From Cycas panzhihuaensis (lineage: Eukaryota > Cycadophyta): DNA of 64,000 nucleotides. Shown one piece after another: positions 1 to 12,612 of this stretch (its first letter is position 1; each line of letters opens with the position of its first letter). Below the pieces are notes generated by a model. The model had not been told where the DNA came from, searched no databases, and saw only the letters and a list, made by a program, of their open reading frames with translations. Location: the NCBI GenBank assembly GCA_023213395.1, contig CM041465.1, positions 124,007,741 to 124,071,740 on the forward strand, given 5' to 3'. Both the position numbers and the translations under genes were made by a program.

Positions 1-951
1 TATATGACAAGGAAGGGGATGGTGCTGGAGGAGGTGGAAATGGCAAAGGTAATTAGGGGATTTAAGAACCTCTTGATGGAGATAAAGGAGATGGAGTAAC
101 AACTCAAGGACATCCTAGAGGAGGAGAAGTTGGTGAAGGAGGTAGGATTGACATAGAGGCAACAAAGGTGTTATAACAACTTGGAGGTGTTATTACACCA
201 AGGGTAGATGAGGGGATGCCACAGGAAGGCATCATCAAAAGAGGAGATGGTATGTATAGTTATTTCTAACTATTCTTGATTGTACAATTTTATTTATTTA
301 CTTATTTTATATTTTGATGACTTATAGATTTAAATATAACTAACACCTTTTTTTATAATTGGTTTTATAGGAGGCATTAATATAGATGGGATATTTATAA
401 ATCACATACTAAATGGCCTTCTTTCCTTTATATAGGTCAAGTAAGCCTCCAATTTGATAGGATAGTAATCTTGAGTTCTTGGGTCTATAAACTTAGTACT
501 TTACACCAACCATTAGGGCATGAGACATGTATCAAGTATTGGAGGTGCAAATGATAGTATAAGAGATATAATTATAGGGTTAGTTGGCTATCAAAGATAC
601 AAAGCTAAAGGGTCTTGAGGCATAGTTGAAGGCTATGAAAGATGAAAGATGTGACCTTTGATAGATGGTTGTTCTTTAGGTAGGAGGGTAGGCTACTTTT
701 TCAATTAGTCAGAGTATTCATCAAGTATGGACTATCACTCATAGGAGAAAGGGGTCATATACCTATTCTCATCAAATGGAAGGTAGACCGGATAAGTCCC
801 ATCCATCATAAGATCCATAAAACTAATATTATAGGCAAGATAGGGATAGTTTTTGGGTGGCAACATGAGTCCACTATATGGGTGTAGGGTAGAGAGAGTT
901 GATGGCTTAATGTTAAACCTAATGTATTTTTCCCATAGAAGGGACCATTAT

Positions 952-1145
<194 letters not shown>

Positions 1146-3146
1146 AGAGATTTTTAGAGCCATAGTTTATCCTTATTATAGAGTAAATGATGCCCCTAAC
1201 TTAGAGTGATAGGGCTACAAGTGACAGTAGACTCAACTTCAACATTTTAACTATGCAAGATGTACTCTATAGTAATAGATGAAAATTATTCCATAAAAAA
1301 TATAAAGATATTTAATAGGTTATATGAGTGTTCTGAGCAGGTTTATTAGGCATGAGTAAGTTGGTAAACAATGATTTGAGAGTCATAAAATAAGTTGATT
1401 AGTCAATTATGAAATTGAAGAACATTACTAAGTGCCCTTATGGCAATTGAATACTCTATTATACTATTGGTTACTCAAGGTAGGAAAAATTGGTGCTAAT
1501 GAGGATATTTCTCCTTTGGTCACATATAACTTATGTTACAATGAAAGCCCCTAGATTCCCTTAATTCCCACCATTAGTGTAAATGTTTAATGCCATATGG
1601 AGAAAGAGAAGATCAAAGATAATTTAATGAATAAGGGAAAGGCATGAGAATCATCCATCAAGGATATGACCCAAACTAAATGGCTTAATTTTAATTATAT
1701 AACTATAAAAAAGAAATAGCCTCGATGGTTTAGTTTTGATAGTATAGCTACCCTTTCTAAAACCAACATTTAGATCCTCCTAAGTGTTGAAATAGACTTA
1801 AATCATACTTAAGGCTATGGTGCGCCTAAGTAACTAGATTCAAAGCTCCTGAATAATACATATAATTAGACCCAAACTATCTTTTGTAGGTGGGGATGAA
1901 GTTAATACATGACTTTCCCTAGATACCAAGAAGGTATTAATGTCTATATACATAAGAAAAAGTCCTTTTTTTATTTCTTATTAAGGAGGGTATCACTCTA
2001 TATGATGGTTCAAATAAGTGTCATAGTAAACCTAGCAGCATTGAATCTATTTTCTAGATGATACACCTCATCTATCCTCATACTTGCTTAGGGGGCTAAG
2101 TTGACCATGATTGTCATGTAATTGAGGCATGGTGGGTGATGATGATAGAAAACTTTGGAGATATTAGTTATAACTAACCAGACCATGGGGCATTGAAATT
2201 GAGACACTTCAATGAGAATCCATTAAAAGAAGTGTGGGTAATAAATAAGTTGATACCATAACCTTGAGAGATGGTTTGTAAGTATTTATAAGAAATTTAA
2301 TCAAAGTATCTCTTATTATTAAAGGGGAAGCCTTGAATGGCTAACTGTGAAGGAGTAAAAAGGGTGTAACCAAAGAGGCTAGCTACAACATTGGATACAT
2401 AGTGTATTGAAAGGGAAAGAAGCAAAGGAAAGGCTAATGGAAGTGTAATTAATGCTAAGTAAAGCAAATAACTTGAGAACTTGAGGATAACTAGATGTAG
2501 GTAAAGCTAATAATGAGATAAATGAGTGCTTACAATAATTTCATTAGGAATAATGTCATCTATGGAGTGATCTTTGATTGGAATACTTTTAACTATGAAA
2601 GAAGTGAGAAGGGAATCATTTACCTAAGTGAATTAGGAAAGATAAATAAGAGTGAGTATTAGTGAACTAAGAGGATATCTATTTAGGTTGTTAGCATAAG
2701 GGATTGCTTAGATGGGATGTAGTGCCAAATGAGGAAGTTGACTACTTAGACCCATAACTAAAATTCATCACATTAGACAAAGTTGGGGGAATGCAAGCTC
2801 TTGGGAGGCCCAAGACTATAAATAAAGTTATAAAAGGGCTAAAAGATAAACTTTATTTTTGTTGCTTTATTAATTTATTATTTTTTTATAATTTTTCTTA
2901 GAAAATGATATATACATATAATTTATACTTGATTTTAGAGTAAAAAGACCCTTAAAGAGGAGAAGCAAGAGTGATGTTGAGATAAAGGCAATATTCCAAG
3001 AGTAAGGGAGAGAGAGAGAAGCTAGGAAAGATTAAATATTTCATTCCCATAAGTTTGGAGTTAGCTTATTTGTTTAGTGGTAGAAACCACTAAAGAAATC
3101 AAATAACACTAAACTTGTATAAATGAAAATCTAAACTATATTACCA

Positions 3147-3160
3147 CTCCCCCCTCCCCA
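3147..3160 (-). other. candidate polypurine tract of element A
   Basis: Read on the minus strand this is TGGGGAGGGGGGAG, followed by TGGTAATATAG, which could be the start of a 3' LTR. It lies about 500 bp past the integrase C-terminus. I found no second copy of the putative LTR, so the call is tentative. Confidence 0.4.
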
Positions 3161-3639
3161 ATAAAGGGGCCAAGTACAATTTAAGAGATATACTTAAGAA
3201 GAATCATATGAATGACTATCAATATCAAGAAGCCCTAACTTATTAACATTTATATAAAACTTCTTAGAGATAACTCATTGCTTACTAAATGAGTTAATGG
3301 ACCCATTTAGCAAGTCTCAAATGTCTTAAGTGTGATGAGTTTTCCTCTGGTTATTTCTAGGGGCAAGCATCTTTGAGGGACCTACCCACTACCAAGGCCC
3401 TCCTTGGCCCATGATTCTTATGTGGGTCTATCCTTTTAGGCACTCACTTACATTCTTGAGTTTGTCAAACTTGACCCAATAAGGCTCTTAACTCCTCATT
3501 TTATAGTTTAAAAATACCCATGTTCTATGCAAGGGAAAATAAGTATAATACCCCTTAAATGATAAACCTAAGGGAAAGAGGTTGTAGTTTAAGCTCGTTT
3601 GTAGAGCATGTATAGTTTATCCTTATTTTAGATAAATTA

Positions 3640-5771
3640 TTGAGTAGGCTATATATAATACTTCCTTAGGTATTAAGAATTGATGGCCTTTTGAAATTTG
3701 AGGCCCTCAAGAGTGGCCAGGTGATAAGCTCTATTATCTAGATCTTTGATCACCAAGTAAAGACCTATCCACTTAGAATCAAACTTTCTTTACTTGTCAA
3801 GAATATATTCATGCTTAAATACCTTATCTCCCACTCAAAATTTCCTTGGCCTCAAGTCTTAGAGGCTAGGTTCTTTCCATCTTTTAAAGTTCCAATAGTA
3901 TCATTTTCCTTAGTCATTCCTCATTGATAAAGTGCTTGAGTGATACTCATAGTTCAGGAATCCTAACTTATAATAAAGGCTTTAATTTGATCATTCACTT
4001 GTGGGCAATATGGGGATGAAATCCTATGAGTGATTTATAACTCGTTGCATAACTCATCAATGTGGAATCTATAGAATGGAAATATATTATATATGATAAT
4101 AGTGTTAAGAAGTCCAAACCTGCAAATGATATGTTAAAAGATGAAGACAATGATTACCTTCCCTGTTGTGGTGCTCAATAGAATCACTTCACTCTACTTT
4201 ATGAGATACTCAATAACAATCAAGATTAACTTATGGCCAATGAAAAATGGAGGGTAAGTTTACCTAATGAGGTAAAACCCCCTTGGAAAAAGGCCATAGA
4301 GAGAGGATGGCTCTCAATGGGATAGTTGGTTAATGAATTAAGGAAAAGTGCATTTAATAGTTCTTATACTTTTGTACATATAGATATGCATCCTTAAATA
4401 AGATAGGCTAATAATACCCCATCTGTAAGATGTATAAGATAATAGATTGGTGGCCAAATATCCACCATAGATACCATCATGATATCTAATAAGGTAGTTT
4501 GAGCTTCTACAAAGGAGAGACATCATATTAAGACTCCATCAAAAGAGTGCTTGTATAAAATTTCATTAAGAAGAAGATACTAGCGTGTGATTATCCTAAT
4601 GTATTCTCTCTTTATAGAAATGGCATTTAAAGGATACATTTGATCTTATATATAGGCTTAGATATCTTTGTACCATTCTAAGTTATTGGGAACAACGTCA
4701 ACTTGAAAAATATACCTATTTAGGAGGCCATTGTTAACAATAATATGACCATTACGAGGAAGTGGTGCCACAATAAGTTGTTTAGTAACCACCATCCCTT
4801 TCTTTGACTTGTAATTAAACATTTACAAGTTAAATTCTTATAGTCATAAGGTCCACTTACTTTCCTACCTAGTAAGATCAACTTTGGTGAGTAGAAGGTT
4901 ATTCAAGTCTAATTAGGTGATAATGAAGTATTGTTACCTAGTAAGTAGTGACATAATTTTTTTGTTGCAAAATCTAGGGCCAAACATTCTTTTTTAGAAG
5001 AAATATAGTTTAATTTTATAGCAATCAAAGTATAACTAATGAAATAGATTGCCCACTCACATCCAAACTTGTCTTCTTAAGCTAGAATTACTCCAAGAGG
5101 ATCTTTAGTAGAAGAGATATATAGAATGAAGGGTTTATCGAAGTATGGAGGTTTAACTGTGGGGACTAAAATTAATGCTTGTTTAAGCTTGTTAAAAGAT
5201 ATTCTTGTACAATTGGGGTCCATTTAAGTGAGGCTTCTTTTTTGAGAAGGTTCATAAGGGATTTAGCATTGAGAAATAAGAAATCACTATAAAAAACCAA
5301 GCCTCTTAAGGAAATATTTAAGTTGCTTTTAATTGCAAGCTGGGTGCATTTGCATAATGACTATAACTTTATTAGGGTCCAACTTGATACTATCTCTTGA
5401 GATAATATTTCTAAGTATCCTATCTAAAGTGACTATAAAAATATACTTGTTGGAATATCAACAAAGTTGATACTTTTAACAATGATCAAAAATAGTTTTT
5501 AGGTCATGGATATGATCCTCTAAGTGATTTGACAACCACAACATATCATTAAGGTAGATTGCCATAATGATTCTCAATAAGTTATGAAAAATAAAATCAT
5601 GGCTTATTGGTAAGTATCCCTAGTATTCTTAAGGACATACAACATGACTTTATAGGTGAAATTTTCCCATGATGTAGTCAAATCTATGTATCATGGTCCT
5701 TAGGAGAGATAAGAATCTAGTTAACTCAAGAATCCATCCATAAGGGATATTACTTCAAATCTAGTTATTTT
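3640..5771 (-). pseudogene. Element A pol, 3' part: RT, RNase H, integrase
   Basis: A broken minus-strand reading frame. In order from 5771 downward: the RT segment FEVISLMDGF; a YLND box near 5560, where the canonical YVDD/YLDD has lost its first Asp; RT thumb around 5290-5400; RNase H ending with EWAIYFIS near 5045; the RNase H end ATKKLCHYL near 4960; the zinc-finger region with YKHSFDGVLI around 4450-4560; an integrase core entry GHKLILIVIEYLIK near 4210; and an integrase C-terminal GDKVFKHEYIL near 3810. Stops are mostly at Gln or Trp positions. The block begins at the right edge of B's upstream LTR, and the missing N-terminal RT lies at 37534. It cannot be functional. Confidence 0.85.
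5767..5771. repeat. degenerate target-site duplication of B, left copy
   Basis: ATTTT abuts B's 5' LTR. The right flank at 37534-37538 is GTTTG, so only three of five bases agree. The insertion is better supported by the rejoining of element A's reading frame. Confidence 0.35.
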
Positions 5772-6084
5772 TTAAATAAGTTAATGTATCAAGGTCATTT
5801 GTGTAGATTAATTAAGTGACCTTAGGATATATTGTTAGCATTAGTCTCTTAGTGAAATGTACTTTATATGCATTTAGATATAATTTCAAGTTCTTGTAAT
5901 TAGGTGGGAAAACCCTAACCCTAATGCTCGCCTTCAATAATAAAAGGTGAAATCTCATAGAGGGAGTCATTATTCATTCTCACCTCCAAGTTTTACTCTC
6001 ATATCTTGTTTTCATCTCTTCTTCATTCTCCATTGCTATTATGTGTACGTAAATGATTTACTCCCTAGATCCATCCTTCCTTCA
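5772..6084 (+). repeat. 5' LTR of element B
   Basis: 313 bp, aligning along its length with 37222-37533 and, inverted, with the LTRs of G. Its first bases TTAAATAAG are a decayed form of TGAAAGAGG seen in the other copies. It ends CTTCCTTCA. A TATA-like AATAATAAAAGG lies near 5937-5948. Confidence 0.92.
5911..5924 (+). promoter_or_regulatory. telomere-like (telo-box) motif in B LTR
   Basis: AACCCTAACCCTAA is two plant telomere repeat units, just upstream of the TATA-like AATAATAAAAGG. All four LTRs of the B/G family keep the core CTAA or TTAACCCTAAT. In plants such boxes occur in some promoters; a regulatory role here is inference. Confidence 0.5.
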
Positions 6085-6086
6085 TG

Positions 6087-6100
6087 TGGTATTAGAGCTA
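6087..6100 (+). other. primer binding site of element B
   Basis: TGGTATTAGAGCTA, two bases after the LTR end. It is complementary to the 3' end of initiator-methionine tRNA with one C-to-T change. The following leader (6101-6249) matches the leader of G next to its PBS. Confidence 0.85.
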
Positions 6101-6249
6101 GAAGGATATCTATTCACTCCATTCCACTTGCATAGAGCAATTTTGCCTTTCCTTCACCTTCAATATGAAATCTTCAGAGTGTACTCATTATTTTTAAAAT
6201 TTTGAGAGTTTTTTTATCATGAAAAACTTGTATATTATTTGCAACATAT

Positions 6250-6254
6250 TTTAG
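6250..6254. repeat. target-site duplication TTTAG of element D, left
   Basis: TTTAG directly precedes the D LTR and is repeated exactly at 21170-21174. Confidence 0.92.
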
Positions 6255-7381
6255 TGATCTAAATTTAAATAAAAAAGTAAATACTTAATCCAACTGAAAC
6301 AAATTCAGAATAATATACAATAATAATATATTATATTTGAAAATATTTTAATTTTCTTATAAAATTTTATATTTTTTATGCTCTATTAAGCATGAATAAG
6401 ACTACTACAGTATTTTGGAAGTAGAGAAATATGTGCTAGGTGAATTTTGGGCTACTTCACACTCTCTAGTTCTTTACCAGTGATCTAACTATGAAGAATT
6501 TAGTTGTTGTTTAGCCTTAAACCCTTTCTTCGAGAAGATTTCTACCTGGGCTTCTTCCTTGGACTACTACAACTAGTTTTCTTCCTCCTTTGGCTATGTC
6601 TGAGCCTTATTAGGCTTCTTTAATATCCCATAAATAAATATGGGTACTTTTCTTCTACTCCTTCCTGTTTATTTTTTCTCTGTACCTCTATTTTTTTTTA
6701 TTTCTCTTATGCATTCTTTAGTTTGGAGCCATTTTTCTTATTTGGAAAGCTACTCTGAGTCATTTCCCCATGATTCTTACTCCTTTATTGCATCTATAGT
6801 TGTTGGGCACCCTTCCTTTGGTTTTTGAATAGATCTGGGTAGATTTAAAATCCCACCATGCCTGTTTCTTCCAAAATTAGTTTTTCCATTTTAGTTTTTT
6901 CAACTTATATTTTGATCAATTAAAAATTTGATTTAAATCCATTTAAATCTTGGTTTCTTTATTCTATTAGAGAGAGGACACATGTAAAATCATCCTCCTA
7001 AATTTTTATACCAAATATAATTTCTTTTCTCCATTAAAATTCATTTTTTGTCTATTTTTCTATTTTTTGGTCACACCTAATTATCACAATTTGTGGGTCT
7101 AATTGCATCAATAGGTCATTTGGTTGCACCGCCAAGTTATATGGTCACATCGATAGGTTGTCTAGTTATGCTGTTAGGTCATTTGGTCATACTGATAGGT
7201 CATTTAATTGTACCACTAGTAAGGACAAGTTGTACTAGAATTATATTTTTTTCATATTTTAAGAGTTTAAATAGCATTTTTCTACCAAACAAAGGTTAGA
7301 AATGTGGAAATAAATATTACTAATGCATTTTATGCTCATTTTAAAGAGTATTATAAAATTAATAGATCTAAAAATGGATCA
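6255..7381 (-). repeat. 3' LTR of element D (intact empty-site copy)
   Basis: 1127 bp, aligning with the split 5' LTR (1147 bp without the insertion). It contains a 21-bp minisatellite at 7095-7217. Near 6421-6440 it preserves the uninterrupted sequence into which the TRIM/G composite inserted in the sister LTR, so it is the natural empty site. Confidence 0.94.
7095..7217. repeat. 21-bp minisatellite in D 3' LTR
   Basis: About five to six diverged units of the type GGTCATTTGGTCACATCGACA, alternating with AGT..TATGGTC variants. The 5' LTR has about one more unit at 20869-21005, so unit number has changed since insertion. Because 21 is a multiple of three, spurious open frames run through it. 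Confidence 0.85.
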
Positions 7382-7395
7382 GAACTCCCTTTTTT
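7382..7395 (-). other. polypurine tract of element D
   Basis: On the minus strand AAAAAAAGGGAGTTC is followed directly by the 3' LTR start TGATCC. This is the expected plus-strand primer position. Confidence 0.8.
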
Positions 7396-7439
7396 TAGGA
7401 GTTCATCGCCTCATGAACCTTATAATTATAGATGAGGGA

Positions 7440-10400
7440 ATTTGATTCTTCCCTTTTCTTATTATACCATTTTTCTTTGCTAGGTACTTATCATTTCTTT
7501 GCAATTCTGAAGGACTTAATAATGTCTCTTTTGGTCATAGTCTGCTTCTTTTGAAGAATGTAATTATTTTGTATTGATTCTTCTTTCTCCACTCGCAACT
7601 CCTCTAGATTTGGCGAAAGTGGAACTCCGTCTTCATCTTCATCTAACATGGATGGCTTGAACATCCTCAAATTCTCAATATTCATAACTGAATACATCTT
7701 CATAAATTCTAGAAGTTCAAGTTGAAAAGGATTTTCTCCATTCTTCTTCAAGATTGTAAAAGGACTATAACATATAGGGTTATGTTTTTTTCCTTCATCT
7801 TGTAATATTTTCTTGTTGAGATGTAACCAAATTCGATCTCCTTCCTTGAAGGAATAACTGGTTCTATATGTATCATGCCTTTATTTATATCTCTACTAAG
7901 ATTTTTGAAGCTACTCCTCAACCTGTTGATAGATTTTTCTAATTCTTACCAAGAATCTTTGTGCCTTCTCTTGTCCTTCTTTCTCTTTTCCATTTCTTAT
8001 AGTAAGTTGAGCTAAAAATTCTAAATCAAATGGACTTATAGGCAAAAATCCAAAACATACCTTAAATGGTGATTTCTAAGTTGAGATATGGATTGCTATG
8101 TTGAAGGAAAATTGTAGGTATGAGAGACTTTCATCCCAAGTCTTAGGATGCTTAGCATTATATCATTTTAATAGTTGTACCAATGTTATATTGATGACTT
8201 TAGTCTGGTTATCTATTTGATGATGAAAAGTTGTACTCATCTTCAGCTTTATATTCATCATTCCCTAAAGAGTTTACTAAAAACATCTCAAAAATCTACT
8301 GTCTTGATTAGAAATGATTGAGTTAGGAAGTCTAAAATACTTCCAAACATGCTAGAAAATTAATCTAGCTATGTCTTCTCATGTACATGTCTTACATGGA
8401 AGCAACACCACCATTTTATTGAATTGATCAACAAGTACAAATAAATAATCCATACCATTTTTAGTTTGTGGTAGTCCTCTGAGGAAATCCATGGAGATAC
8501 TCTCCCATGGTTGTGATGGAACAAGAAGTGGAGTGTATAATCCAAACTTCCTCTTGGTCGTCTTAGATGTGCTACACAATGTACATCCTTATACTATTAT
8601 AGTCATGTGTTGTTGCATATTGGGCCAATACATGTATCATTATAATTCTAGTAATATTTTTCCCACTCCAAAGTGTCCTACAACTCATGCAGTATGAGCT
8701 TCTCTTATCAATTTCATTCGATCTGCATGCTTTAGTATATACAACTTATCATATTTGAAAAGTAGATTATCTTTTAGTTGAAAATTAGCAACTACTTTTC
8801 CCTATTGTAGTTACTCCAAGATAGGCTTGAATGCCTCATCTTCCAAGTATAATTTAATATATTCATCATGGAAAAAAGGCTGAAATTATAAAGCTACCAA
8901 TAAGATAGAAATACCTTATTGTTGAGGAGGTCTAGACAATAAGTCTACAATTTTATTTATTGCACCTTTCATGTACTTGACCACGATGTAAAACTGTTGT
9001 AAATAGGACATCCACTTCATGTGCCTAGCCTACTGCAATTTGGGCTAAGTTTGTAAGAATTGTAAAGGCTTGTAGTCGGTGTGAATGACCACCTCTTTTT
9101 CTAACAAGTAAGGTCACCAATACTTGACTGCTTGATGTAATGCATAGAGCTCCTTATCGTAAGTTAGGTAGATTATGACAGCTCCATTAAAAGTTTCTAA
9201 ATGGTATACTATCGGTCTTCCCTCTTGCTTCAACATTACTCCCATGGCATAACCTGAAATATCAATCTCCAACTTGAATAGTTTCTATAATGAAGGTAAG
9301 GCTAATACCGGTGCTTCATATATTTTTTGCTTCAAAAGCCTAAATGCTTTCTTTTGTTCATTCCCCCAAACGAATTTTGCATGTCCTCCCATCAATGCAT
9401 GAAGAGGTGCTACAATTTGAGAGAATTTAACAATAAATTCTTTTAAATATTGACATATACCAATGAAACTTCTTACCTCCATGGTTGTCTTGGGTGTGGG
9501 CCAATTGAGAATGACTCTAATCTTTGCTAGGTTAATTTTTAATTTTCCTCCTCCAACCAAAACACCTAAGAAGTTGAGAGATTACTTTCCAAACTTACAC
9601 TTTTTTAGATTAAGTTTCAAATGCTATTCTTAAAAGACTTTGCTTGCTCAATATGTTGGAGGTGCTCCTCCTAAATATGGTTGAAATATCATCCAAATAA
9701 ATAATTATAAAGTCATCAATAAAGGGTCTTAATACCTCATTCATTAACCTCATAAAGATGGTAGGTACGTTGCATAACCCAAAAGACATCACCAACCATT
9801 CAAACAACCCTTGCTTTGATTTGAAGGCTGTCTTCCAAGTATACTCCTCCTAGATTCAAATCTAATGGTAGTTTGATTTTATGTCTAACTTGCTAAAATA
9901 ACATGTAGACTGTAGCTGGTCCAACAAGTCATCTATCCATGGTAGGGGATGTCAATTCTTTATAATGATCTTATTCAAAGCCTAGAAGTCAATGCGCATT
10001 CTCCATCCTCTATCTTTCTTCAACACTAAAATAATAGGTGAATCATAAGGGGAATAACTTGGCTTAATCACTTCTTGTTCTAAGAGTTCTTGAATCTGCT
10101 TCTTAATCTCTTCATTCTCTAAAACTAAGTTTTAGTAGAGACTAAGATTGGGTAAAGGTGAATTGACGACCAACTAGATTTCATGCTCAATTGCCCTCTT
10201 AGGGGGTGGTATTTTTATCTCCTAGAATACAATATTATACCTATTCCTTAGGCCTTCAATCTACTACACGTGTTTCCTATCCAGCGCCTACGTTGAGGAT
10301 TCTACTTGCTTTTTTTCTTCCACCTTTTACTTCACCATCAATAGCACAAACTTCCCACAAGTATTAATCAACCTTTTTGCTTATTAGGAGGATATTAGAG

Positions 10401-10850
10401 AGATCTTCTTTTGCGGCTTTGATACGTTGATCAAATACAATTTCTTGTCCTTGATAAGTCAAATCTTTCTAAGCCTTCTATGATAAACTTCATCTCTATC
10501 ATAGAGATATAGGCTACCAAACCCAAATTGACAAACGTCCAAAGGAACTACCTCATATTCAATTTCATCAATAAACTTTTTAGAAATTACAAATTTAAAC
10601 TTACATTGGTGAGTAACCTGCAATTATGAATCTTTTTTTAGCATCCAAGAGGATGTGGTTTTGAATGTGCATGCATTTCTAATCCTAGATTTTTCCACCA
10701 ATGCCTCTAAGATTATGTTCTTTTGACTTCCTCTATCAAAGATGGCATCAACCATGTTTTTCTTCACTTGGATTCTTACCATGAAGAGATCCTCTCTAAT
10801 CTCTGGATCAACTTTTTGATGGTTATTTTTGGGCTCCGCATTAGCCATGA
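7440..10850 (-). pseudogene. Element D pol: protease, RT, RNase H, integrase
   Basis: A broken gypsy polyprotein. The aspartic protease motif appears as DRGSQKN at 10624-10848 (usual form DSGSQ). Downstream, a block with VVPLDVC and LYLYDRDEV follows. RT motifs are WRMRIDF near 9990, MSFGLCNVP near 9790 and an intact YLDD near 9690. The start of RNase H lies around 9260-8950. The integrase zinc region is near 8600-8760. The core has PWESISMDFLRGLP and a DQF block at 8379-8579 and continues to about 8000. The C-terminus at 7491-7751 ends with ILQKK, as in plant gypsy integrases. Gln and Trp codons are frequently TAG/TAA. No clear chromodomain is visible. Confidence 0.9.
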
Positions 10851-11995
10851 TAATTAGCTTCTTATTAGCTCCTTTAGTTCCACAAACATCTTCATCTCCT
10901 ATGGAGTTAAGTTAAGCTTTACCTTCAACTTTGGCTTTACCTTTTCCTTTATTCTTGGGCCGCTTCTCCAGAAGTAAGAACCAACAATCCTTTATGCTAT
11001 AGCCCACTCACTTATAATACATGCAAGTGACTTTGATTTGAGTGATATTAGCTTATTTCTTCTTATCAAAACCCCCAATTGATTGTTGTCCAACTTTTCT
11101 TGGAAACTGATTTCTTTGGGTAGGTTTGTTGCTACCTTCTTCAGGTGTAAACCTTTTTCTTTCTGCATACACCTTCTTGTTACTCTTCTCTATGGTGATT
11201 ATTTTCTTATTGGCTTCATCAAGTAATTTAACTTTAAATAATTAAAGTTCATATTGAATATATTGGTGCAACCTACCAATATATTTCAGCATGATGTCTT
11301 TACCCAGTAAAGAGATGCCTAACATAATAGCTTACTTTTAAAATTTTGTTGTATAGTCGTAGGCATTTTGGTCTCTTTCCTATCAATAATACTGCCATTT
11401 AATCCTATGTTGCTCTTCATACCAAATAGGGTAAAATTATTTCTTTATGAGGATTTTAAATCGTTGCCATTTGATTTCAGCCACATTATGAGATTTAAGG
11501 TATGCATTCCATCAAACTAATATATGTTTAGATAATTTTAACCTAGCAAAAGTAATTTTTTATTAGTTTTTGTACCAATAAATTGAAAAATATATTTCTA
11601 GTTAGTCCAACCAACCATTTAACTTTTCAGTATCTGGGGTTCCATCATAGATGGGTAATTTAAGTTTTGCCTCTACCTTGAATAGATGCTTTGTTACTGA
11701 TGGACTATCATCTTCTTCCTCTTCAGCTTGTTGGTCTTCTGTAAGTTCCTCATTTGTTTCTTCTTTTATTGGTTTATCTTCTTAATTTTTCTTGCTTTTA
11801 GCTACTGAAAACATTGTATCTTATTGAGAAATAGTAGCACCACAAGCTGAGTTAGCCTGTCTAGGTTTTGGTCCATCTTCATGAACCTCTTCTCCATCTC
11901 TTACTCTGGCTCAGCTATCTTCTTTCGCTATCTACACACTCTCTCAAGTGGTTCAATTAAAGGCTCACCACTCAACAAATATTGAAATATAGTTT
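10851..11995 (-). pseudogene. Element D gag
   Basis: Read on the minus strand, a retro-gag block has LKLPIYDGTPDTEKLNGWL around 11600-11660, matching the plant gypsy gag domain. A zinc-knuckle remnant CMYYK..GYSIKDCW lies near 11000-11035, where a second Cys has become Tyr. A candidate start MEKRFMKMDQ is near 11895, followed by an apparent frameshift. Several in-frame stops prevent expression. Gag would form the virus-like particle and bind element RNA. Confidence 0.82.
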
Positions 11996-12083
11996 TTATA
12001 AAATCTTTTGCACAATAAAACAAGAGGTTTTTTTTACTTTTTTTCTTCAAAAATCCCTAAATTCCTAAGGATTTTAAGAAACT

Positions 12084-12097
12084 GAGCTCTAATACCA
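12084..12097 (-). other. primer binding site of element D
   Basis: On the minus strand TGGTATTAGAGCTC lies seven bases inside the 5' LTR end at 12105. It matches initiator-Met tRNA with a C-to-T change. Confidence 0.85.
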
Positions 12098-12104
12098 AAA
12101 ATAT

Positions 12105-12278
12105 TGATCTAAATTTAAATGGAAAAATAAAGACTTAGTTTAATTAAAATAGATTTAGAATAATATATAATAATGATATATTATATTTGAAAATATTTTG
12201 ATTTTCTTACAAAATTTCATATTTTTTGTGCTCTATTAAGCATGAACAAGACTATTGTAGTATTTTGGAAGTAGAGGA
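12105..12278 (-). repeat. 5' LTR of element D, inner part
   Basis: 174 bp matching 6255-6428 in the sister LTR, including the run ending ATTTTGGAAGTAGAG. The TRIM/G composite interrupts it; the LTR resumes at 20197. Confidence 0.93.
12274..12278. repeat. target-site duplication GAGGA of the TRIM/G composite, left
   Basis: GAGGA precedes the TRIM terminus TGTTGG and is repeated at 20192-20196 directly after the far end of copia G. The empty LTR has the single-copy equivalent GAGAA near 6424-6428. Confidence 0.9.
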
Positions 12279-12372
12279 TGTTGGAGCATGTGACGCTAAC
12301 TATCATAAAGAAGTCCTTTTCGCAAATCACCCTGGGGCTTTTGGTGTAACAACAACTTGTGATAAGTGGTAT
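12279..12372 (+). repeat. first terminal repeat of the TRIM
   Basis: Begins TGTTGGAGCATGTGACGC and ends within the overlap with the PBS. It differs from the second copy mainly by transitions. Confidence 0.82.
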
Positions 12373-12380
12373 CAGAGTGA
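12367..12380 (+). other. primer binding site of the TRIM
   Basis: TGGTATCAGAGTGA contains the first eleven bases of the initiator-Met tRNA complement without mismatch. Confidence 0.8.
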
Positions 12381-12506
12381 CCAGGGTTCAAAACCGGTCC
12401 TGTGTACCGCAGTAGCACACCCGGAGATATGTGAAGGTGTTTGCTAGGTGGCACTAAGGAATGCCATGGTGGACATGCATTACCGTATAGGTACAACTGA
12501 CTCATT

Positions 12507-12518
12507 GTGATGGGGGAG
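12507..12518 (+). other. polypurine tract of the TRIM
   Basis: GTGATGGGGGAG sits directly before the second terminal repeat, which starts TATTGGAGC (a TG-to-TA change). Confidence 0.78.
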
Positions 12519-12612
12519 TATTGGAGCACGTGATGCTAACTATCACAAGGAAGTGCTCTTACCAAATCACCTGGCGACTTTTGGTATAACGACAACCTGT
12601 GATAAGTGGTAT
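12519..12612 (+). repeat. second terminal repeat of the TRIM
   Basis: 94 bp, the gap-free partner of 12279-12372. It runs to GTGGTAT and then TCA before copia G begins. Confidence 0.82.

Noticed and set aside
12386-12396. tRNA B-box-like GGTTCAAAACC near ATCAGAG, suggesting a tRNA gene or SINE
   Set aside because: No cloverleaf can be drawn, and the ATCAGAG run is the primer binding site of a TRIM with two terminal repeats. The LTR-element reading explains more.
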